Shown here: piece after piece, positions 7,036 to 11,940 of the stretch
Layout: each line of letters starts with the position of its first letter
Numbering within the stretch: position 1 is the stretch's first letter
From: an uncultured Flavobacteriales bacterium
GTDB lineage: Bacteria > Bacteroidota > Bacteroidia > Flavobacteriales_D > Sanyastnellaceae
Direction: 5' to 3'
Length of the DNA: 11,940 nucleotides
Assembly (NCBI GenBank): GCA_937897625.1
Contig: CALCNZ010000226.1
Span: 1-11,940, forward strand
Notes under the pieces: model-generated
Seen by the model: only the letters and a program-made list of their open reading frames with translations
What the model was told of the DNA's origin: nothing
Database searches by the model: none
Program-made: the position numbers and the translations under genes

Positions 7036-7839
7036 ATGAAGGTTAGCTTAATTACTGTTAGCTACAACAGCGCACGCACCATTGAAGATACCATATCTTC
7101 CGTGCAGAGGCAAACCTATAAAGACATTGAGTATATTGTTGTAGATGGAAATTCTACGGATGGAACCATAGAAATTGTGAAGCAATTTGTTTATGCGAAG
7201 CAAAATGCTACGCAAGGTCGTTCCGAAGGTGCGATGCAAGGTTCTGCGAAAGGCGTGGTGACGAAGTTTTTGTGCGAGAGAGACAAAGGGATTTACGACG
7301 CAATGAATAAAGGGCTGGCACTAGCTACTGGCGATATTATTGGGGTTTTGAATAGCGATGATTTCTATTGCTCAAACGATGTGATAGAACAGGTGGTTCT
7401 TGCTTTTCAGAAAAACAATACCGATTGCCTTTATGGCGATTTGAATTATGTAGATCCGTTAGACACCGGGAAGATTGTTCGCAAATGGCGAAGTGGGGCA
7501 TATAAAAGAACGAATTTCTTAAAAGGATGGATGCCCCCGCACCCTACTTTTTTCGTGAAGAAATCTTGTTACGAGAGATATGGCAACTTCGATACGCAAT
7601 TCAAAAGTGCGGCAGATTACGAACTCATGTTGCGCTTTCTATTCAAAGAGTCGTGCAGCGCCGTTCATGTTCCGAAAGTAATGATTCACATGCGCGCTGG
7701 GGGGGTAAGCAATGTTAGCCTTAAAAACCGCATTCGAGCGAACAGAGAAGACCGTTTGGCTTGGAAAATAAATGGCCTAAAACCAAAGTGGTTCACGCTA
7801 CTGCGCAAACCACTTTCTAAGCTGATACAATATTTATAA
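7036..7839 (+). CDS. Family 2 glycosyltransferase (GT-A fold)
   Basis: This 267-residue cytoplasmic or membrane-associated glycosyltransferase would move a sugar from a nucleotide donor onto a glycan. The GT2 landmarks are clear: MKVSLITVSYNS at the N-terminus, VDGNSTDGT (37-44), ERDKGIYDAMNKGLALATGD (81-100), the metal-binding VLNSDD (104-109) and HPTFFVKK (169-176) with AADYELMLR (192-200). It resembles WcaA/WcaE-type transferases of exopolysaccharide or O-antigen pathways. I chose ATG 7036 over an upstream in-frame TTG at 7015 because the fold starts there. The gene lies 4 bases after the small barrel gene, so it probably shares its transcript. Residues 53-75 look like an in-frame insertion between two conserved blocks. 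The gene ends 2 bases from a convergent gene. Confidence 0.93.
   Translation: MKVSLITVSYNSARTIEDTISSVQRQTYKDIEYIVVDGNSTDGTIEIVKQFVYAKQNATQGRSEGAMQGSAKGVVTKFLCERDKGIYDAMNKGLALATGDIIGVLNSDDFYCSNDVIEQVVLAFQKNNTDCLYGDLNYVDPLDTGKIVRKWRSGAYKRTNFLKGWMPPHPTFFVKKSCYERYGNFDTQFKSAADYELMLRFLFKESCSAVHVPKVMIHMRAGGVSNVSLKNRIRANREDRLAWKINGLKPKWFTLLRKPLSKLIQYL
7207..7254 (+). repeat. Tandem 24-bp imperfect repeat inside the glycosyltransferase gene
   Basis: Two adjacent 24-base units (7207-7230 and 7231-7254) match at 16 of 24 positions by hand alignment and share the core GCAAGGT. They encode the 8-residue units ATQGRSEG and AMQGSAKG. The repeat keeps the reading frame and falls in a segment where related transferases are usually shorter. 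It is visibly richer in G and C than the flanking sequence. Confidence 0.6.
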
Positions 7840-7841
7840 AA

Positions 7842-8822
7842 TTAGAACTTCGCTCTTGATTTTCTAACCCCTGGCTTTCCTTTCATGTAGCTGTACTTCG
7901 ATTTGTAGAAGCTAGATCTTCCACGAACCACGCGTGTTACCGTTAATTGAGTTGTCAGGTAACTGTCGTTGTGTGTAGCATCACCGCGAGGAGCCTGCTT
8001 AACAGCCCCATCTACATATCGGAAATTATCTATGTATAAATCTGCAGAGGTGTACTGAGGATTATCAGCAACCAATCCGTCTAACAAAGCTTGATACGTT
8101 TGGCCGTTAACGAATTGTTGGGCTTTTGCATCTTGCGGATTTGCGTATGTGGTTGAAAGATCATCTAGGTAATCTGTAAACACAGTTCTCCAGCTCAGAT
8201 CCCATTGCACTCTCCACTTCTTGTTGTAGGTAAAGTATGCACCAATACCTGCTGGGATAGCCATGCCGTATTTCGCATAAGGCTTCGCTTGCCCCTCTGT
8301 TTTCCAATCGCGCAATGCAAACCACTCACCGCCGTATTGCAATTGCCCATTGCTATAAATTTGTCCCTTCGGGTTAGAAGAATATCCTGCCAAACCTGCG
8401 AACAAAAAGACTTTAAAATCTGGATTGTAATAACCTTTGTTTCCAACGTCGTTGTCGTACCAAATGGTTACTTCCGCGCGTCCACCCAATTCCAACAAGT
8501 CGTTTTGGAAATTCGCATTGCGCGCGCGACGAGGAGCGTAAGTTGAGTAGGCATCTCTGTCGGTAATTCGAATCCAATCGAAGTTTCCGGAGAAGGCCAA
8601 TCGCTTGTTCACTTTGTATCGAACGTATGCCCCAGTAGATACGCGGGTTGAAACCAAATGCATATCCACAACGAAGTCCCTACGCGGTAGGTTTTTCCCA
8701 CCAATGTCACCTAAATAATTCGAGGCTCCCAATTTCAATCCGTAATCCCAACGGTATTGAGCCGATGCGGTGTTCGAAAGAAGCGCTAAAACCAAGCTAA
8801 GAAAGAATATTATTTTTTTCAT
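7842..8822 (-). CDS. PorG/DUF6089-like outer-membrane beta-barrel protein
   Basis: This is a 326-residue predicted outer-membrane protein. Residues 1-22 form a signal peptide (MKKIIFFLSLVLALL... ASAQ). The opening YRWDYGLKLGASNYLGDIGG is typical of the DUF6089 family, to which the T9SS component PorG belongs. Later strands (VRYKVNKRLAFSGNFDW, FKVFLFAGLAGYSSNPKG, AIPAGIGAYFTYNKKWRVQWDLSWR) fit a small barrel. Residues 220-290 form a longer polar insertion with many Asn, Asp and Gln. The last 30 residues are strongly basic (11 Lys/Arg) and end KSRAKF. PorG in other species contacts the PorK/PorN ring. With T9SS cargo nearby a T9SS role is attractive, but the match is by pattern and some paralogues have other roles. 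It has a plausible promoter and is divergent from the flavoprotein gene. Confidence 0.75.
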   Translation of the reverse strand: MKKIIFFLSLVLALLSNTASAQYRWDYGLKLGASNYLGDIGGKNLPRRDFVVDMHLVSTRVSTGAYVRYKVNKRLAFSGNFDWIRITDRDAYSTYAPRRARNANFQNDLLELGGRAEVTIWYDNDVGNKGYYNPDFKVFLFAGLAGYSSNPKGQIYSNGQLQYGGEWFALRDWKTEGQAKPYAKYGMAIPAGIGAYFTYNKKWRVQWDLSWRTVFTDYLDDLSTTYANPQDAKAQQFVNGQTYQALLDGLVADNPQYTSADLYIDNFRYVDGAVKQAPRGDATHNDSYLTTQLTVTRVVRGRSSFYKSKYSYMKGKPGVRKSRAKF

Positions 8823-8840
8823 TTTGGGTAAAGTCGTTCG

Positions 8841-8870
8841 CTAAGATAATCAACAATTTTCGACACTCAA
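8841..8870 (-). promoter_or_regulatory. Candidate promoter of PorG-like gene
   Basis: Read on the minus strand, TTG (8870-8868) is followed after exactly 19 bases by TATCTTAG (8848-8841). This matches seven of eight positions of the Bacteroidota -7 box TAnnTTTG, with one mismatch in the TTTG part. The predicted transcript would start about 10-15 bases before the ATG at 8822. Confidence 0.45.
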
Positions 8871-8902
8871 TTGTTTTTCGCATTTTTGGAGAAAATTTCA
8901 GC

Positions 8903-9847
8903 ATGAATTCAGTTAGTCGACTTTTTGGAATTAAGTACCCCATTGTTCAAGGGGGAATGATTTGGTGTACCGGAGCCAATTTGGTGAGCGCAGTTTCCAA
9001 CGCAGGTGGACTCGGGCTTTTGGGTGCTGGTTCTATGTATCCTGACCAACTTGAAGCAGAAATAAAAGCCTGTTTCCAACTAACAGATAAGCCTTTCGGT
9101 GTAAACCTTCCGCTGTTATATCCCAATATTGAAGAGCATATTTCATTGATTGAAAAATATCGAATTCCGATTGTATTTACCTCTGCGGGAAGTCCGAAGA
9201 AATATACCGAAAGACTGAAGGCTTCAGGGATTAAAGTGGCCCATGTTGTAAGTAGCAGCGCCTTCGCTTTGAAATCTCAAGAAGCTGGCGTAGATGCCGT
9301 TGTGGCCGAGGGTTTCGAAGCAGGTGGACACAACGGAAGAGAGGAGACAACAACGCTGTGCCTTATTCCAAATGTCGTTGAATCCGTTTCAATCCCCGTA
9401 ATTGCGGCCGGAGGAATTTCGTGCGGAAAAAGTATGCTTGCCGCTATGTCGCTCGGAGCTCAGGGGGTTCAGATGGGATCTCGATTTGTAATGACACACG
9501 AATCTGCAGCGCACGAGAATTTTAAAAACGCCATTTTACAATCAAAAGAAGGGGACACCAAACTTACACTTCATGAATTAACTCCTGTGAGATTATTGAA
9601 CAGCCCTTTTTATCAATCGGTTCTTCAGGCCTATGAAAACGGCGCCAGCAGTGAGGATTTAAAAGAATTACTTGGAAGAGGTAGAGCCAAACAAGGCATG
9701 TCTTTGGGCAATCTCAACGAAGGAGAATTGGAGATTGGTCAAGTGAGTGCTCGAATCAAAGGAATACTGTCTGCTCAAGAGGTTGTTGAGCAAACCATTG
9801 CGGAATTTCGAGAAGCTCAGAGGGCAGTGGGCAATATTTCGTTTTAA
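8903..9847 (+). CDS. Nitronate monooxygenase / FabK-type flavin oxidoreductase
   Basis: This 314-residue cytoplasmic FMN-dependent TIM-barrel enzyme belongs to the 2-nitropropane dioxygenase family. It opens with FGIKYPIVQGGMIWCTGANLVSAVSNAGGLGLLGAG, as family members do. KPFGVNLPLL follows near residue 62, then AEGFEAGGHNG (about 135-145) carrying the conserved active-site histidine, AAGGISCG (168-175) and LGAQGVQMGSRFV (184-196), the last two likely at the FMN phosphate. The family includes enoyl-ACP reductase FabK and nitronate monooxygenases. The GRGRAKQGMSLGNLNEGELEIGQ segment near the end has a FabK-like counterpart, but motifs alone do not settle the substrate. The ATG at 8903 sits right before the conserved N-terminus. 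The gene appears monocistronic, and I see no strong terminator after it. Confidence 0.9.
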   Translation: MNSVSRLFGIKYPIVQGGMIWCTGANLVSAVSNAGGLGLLGAGSMYPDQLEAEIKACFQLTDKPFGVNLPLLYPNIEEHISLIEKYRIPIVFTSAGSPKKYTERLKASGIKVAHVVSSSAFALKSQEAGVDAVVAEGFEAGGHNGREETTTLCLIPNVVESVSIPVIAAGGISCGKSMLAAMSLGAQGVQMGSRFVMTHESAAHENFKNAILQSKEGDTKLTLHELTPVRLLNSPFYQSVLQAYENGASSEDLKELLGRGRAKQGMSLGNLNEGELEIGQVSARIKGILSAQEVVEQTIAEFREAQRAVGNISF

Positions 9848-9859
9848 TTCCGTTTGATT

Positions 9860-9892
9860 TTGGCCATCTATGCAACCGAAGGCCTATTTTTG
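9860..9892 (+). promoter_or_regulatory. Candidate promoter of type B T9SS protein gene
   Basis: TTG (9860-9862) precedes a perfect TAnnTTTG box, TATTTTTG (9885-9892), with 22 bases between them, inside the 17-23 range described for Bacteroidota promoters. The predicted start lies about 10 bases before the ATG at 9908. Confidence 0.5.
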
Positions 9893-9907
9893 CACTCTTC
9901 GTATACA

Positions 9908-11940
9908 ATGAAAGGGAAAATCATTTTAGTTAGCCTACTGTCGTTCGTATTTCTTTGGACTACCAAAACCCAAGGACAATCTTCTGCAACCCTTACTTGT
10001 CTTGAAGTTCAGGGCAATGCATTAAGTATTTCATGGTATACTTCTTCCAACCCAATTACGTTTGTTTCGAATCACATTTTCGCTTCAGACGCCGCAGGTG
10101 TTTTTTCTGAAGTAACACAATCGACAAACTTATCTGGAACATATGTATTCTCAGGAGCGAATGCGCTGAGTCAATCTTGTTGCGTTTACATTCAAACTGA
10201 AGACAATGTAGCAGGCTCGCCTACTTATACAAATTCTGAAACTTTTTGCAGCACTTTTCTTACGGCCTCTGCTTCTGTTTCGCCTCCGGGATTTGTGAAT
10301 CTCCAGTGGAATACACCAACATCCAATGCAGCTTGGCAAGCGGCAGTGAATGCCGAAGTATGGGTTGAATACCCGGCAGGATTGTGGAACAAGGTTTCAA
10401 CTTTACCCGGCACCGCAACAACTTCCAATTACGAGGTGACTGTTTGCGGAGAACAACTCAATTTTCAAATTAGATATTCTGGACTGCCCAACTGTGATTT
10501 CGCAAGTAACGTGGCCGGCGGAATTTTCACCGATCAAACTGCACCCGCTATTCCAACCATAACAAGTGTTACTGTTAATCCAATAACCGGACTTGCGGAA
10601 TTGAATTGGAACATTAACTCTTCCGGAGACACCGACGGTTACATCGTATACGCCTGCAACGGATCCACTGTAAATTTGATTGACACTGTATTCGGAATTA
10701 ACAACACGCTATTTAGCGACTTGCTTTCTTCGCCAAGCAGCGGGCCTGAATGCTATTTACTCTCTGCCATAGACACCTGCTATTCCGGAACACCTCCAAG
10801 TCCGAATACCAGTCCAACAGGAAGTGTCTGCAACTGCACTATTTTTTTAAATCCTTCGAGCTACACCTTGTGCGATACCAGCATAGATTTTTCGTGGAGC
10901 GGATACTCTGGGTGGAATTCAGGAGTTGATTATTACGTGTTGGTTCATAGCACGGATGGAATTAATTTCACACCGGTAGATACGGTAGACGGAACGCAGC
11001 TTCAGGGTGTTCACACCTTCAACACAATCTCTTCTGGCATTCATTACTACGGCGTTGTGGGGTATTCAAATACTGGTGCCATTTCCTCTTCGAATATTCA
11101 AACAATAAATGTATCGTACCCTAATCCACCTTCCATAAACTACATTACTTCTGTGAGCGTTAACGCTGCCAAGAACATTGAAATTACATTGCGAACAGAG
11201 GCTACTGCAGTGCCCCACAAATATATTCTTCAACGAAAAAATTTGTACGCTCCGTACGATTGGGAGTATAACATGGATATCACATTATCTTCCACAAACA
11301 TTGTTTTCACCGACACCGATGTCAATTCAGATGACATTATTTATGACTACAGGGTCATTGTTCAAAACCCTTGCGGCTACTACATAGACACCACAAATAC
11401 AGGACGAAACATTCGCCTACGCGGTGAAAACCTTTCAGACTTATTGCTGAACAATTTGCTTTGGTCTGAATACGGAGATTGGGAAAACGGTGCGCAAGAA
11501 TACCTTGTGTTACGTGCTGTCGACGGCGGTTCAGAGACACAGGCCTATTCAACCAATTCGATTCATCTTGCCTATTCAGATAATTTAGAACCGTTCATTG
11601 CCTCGAAGGGACAATTCTGTTACCGCATTCAAGCCAACTCGGAACCAATTAGTTATTTCCCTGGAGAAACATTTTCAGCCTACAGCAACAAAAAATGCTT
11701 GGATCAAGACCCTCTCATTTGGGTTCCGAATGCCATGGTGATTAACGGAAATAACAACTTGTTTTTCCCTGTGATTTCATTTGCAGATACGACCAAATAC
11801 TCCATGAATATTTTCAGCCGTTGGGGCGACTATATTTTCGAAACGAACAAGCTTTCTGATAAGTGGGACGGGCAAATGAATGGCGATTACGTGCATGAAA
11901 ACGCTTATGTCTACTACATTACCGTGAAAGATGGGCGCGG
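9908..11940 (+). CDS. Large secreted protein with gliding-motility (type B T9SS) C-terminal domain, 3' end beyond window
   Basis: I translated 677 uninterrupted codons from ATG 9908 to the window edge. Residues 1-24 form a signal peptide (MKGKIILVSLLSFVFLW...). The middle consists of repeated beta-sandwich segments resembling fibronectin type III modules, such as GLAELNWNINSSGDTDGYIVY near residue 230 and a similar WSGYSG...DYYVLVHSTDG near 330. Cysteines recur through the modules. From about residue 604 a CHU_C/gliding_CTERM domain begins (WVPNAMVING), continues through MNIFSRWGDYIFETN and WDGQMNGDYVHENAYVYYITVKDG, and should end within a few tens of residues past the edge. Such proteins are exported by the T9SS and kept on or released from the surface as adhesins or matrix proteins. 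The calcium-loop-like part of the sorting domain is degenerate. A good promoter lies just upstream. Confidence 0.9.
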   Translation, partial: MKGKIILVSLLSFVFLWTTKTQGQSSATLTCLEVQGNALSISWYTSSNPITFVSNHIFASDAAGVFSEVTQSTNLSGTYVFSGANALSQSCCVYIQTEDNVAGSPTYTNSETFCSTFLTASASVSPPGFVNLQWNTPTSNAAWQAAVNAEVWVEYPAGLWNKVSTLPGTATTSNYEVTVCGEQLNFQIRYSGLPNCDFASNVAGGIFTDQTAPAIPTITSVTVNPITGLAELNWNINSSGDTDGYIVYACNGSTVNLIDTVFGINNTLFSDLLSSPSSGPECYLLSAIDTCYSGTPPSPNTSPTGSVCNCTIFLNPSSYTLCDTSIDFSWSGYSGWNSGVDYYVLVHSTDGINFTPVDTVDGTQLQGVHTFNTISSGIHYYGVVGYSNTGAISSSNIQTINVSYPNPPSINYITSVSVNAAKNIEITLRTEATAVPHKYILQRKNLYAPYDWEYNMDITLSSTNIVFTDTDVNSDDIIYDYRVIVQNPCGYYIDTTNTGRNIRLRGENLSDLLLNNLLWSEYGDWENGAQEYLVLRAVDGGSETQAYSTNSIHLAYSDNLEPFIASKGQFCYRIQANSEPISYFPGETFSAYSNKKCLDQDPLIWVPNAMVINGNNNLFFPVISFADTTKYSMNIFSRWGDYIFETNKLSDKWDGQMNGDYVHENAYVYYITVKDGR

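Noticed and set aside
9861..9892. GGCC...GGCC hairpin followed by TATTTTTG as terminator of the flavoprotein gene
   Set aside because: The stem is only 4 bp with a loop of about 15 bases; the T-rich part is better explained as a promoter -7 box.
10151..11552. Short open frames on both strands over the type B T9SS protein gene
   Set aside because: The uninterrupted 677-codon frame from 9908 with signal peptide and sorting domain explains the region.

Overview
The window looks like a chromosomal segment from a member of the Bacteroidota, most likely a flavobacteria-like marine or freshwater lineage. Three extracellular proteins carry type IX secretion system (T9SS) sorting domains: two type A and one gliding-motility-type (type B). 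Several outer-membrane proteins of Bacteroidota-restricted families are present. Start codons lack Shine-Dalgarno sequences, and a few promoters resemble the Bacteroidota TTG / TAnnTTTG pattern. The DNA is moderately AT-rich. I see no tRNA, rRNA, insertion sequence, CRISPR array or phage gene, and no gene-free stretch longer than about 100 bases.

Layout. Positions 1-838 (minus) hold the N-terminal part of an NADP-type malic enzyme, cut by the window edge. A cysteine-rich secreted T9SS protein lies just upstream of it (912-1625, minus), with a clear terminator between them. A divergent 82-bp region containing a palindrome separates that gene from a large secreted thioredoxin-domain protein with a T9SS tail (1708-3231, plus), whose codon use suggests very high expression. 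Next come a periplasmic TlpA-like thioredoxin (3329-3814) and a tightly packed run: a DUF6029-like outer-membrane barrel (3886-5571), an Omp28-type lipoprotein (5573-6442), a small PorT-type barrel (6429-7031) and a family 2 glycosyltransferase (7036-7839). A PorG/DUF6089-like barrel (7842-8822, minus) converges on this run. It is divergent from a nitronate monooxygenase/FabK-type flavoprotein (8903-9847, plus), and the window ends in a large adhesin-like protein with a type B sorting domain (9908 to the edge).

How the genes may work together. The most interesting theme is thiol-disulfide chemistry outside the cytoplasm. Three thioredoxin-fold proteins with different CXXC motifs (WCGPC, WCSPC, LCGFC) lie within 4.7 kb. 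They are predicted to act outside the cell or on its surface, in the periplasm, and at the outer membrane respectively. Between them sits a 561-residue barrel whose only two cysteines are a CX4C pair next to its last strand. I infer, without proof, that the TlpA, DUF6029 and Omp28 proteins form an envelope redox or barrel-maturation module, and that the secreted thioredoxin acts on T9SS cargo such as the cysteine-rich protein encoded divergently from it. The malic enzyme and the flavoprotein look like ordinary metabolic genes.
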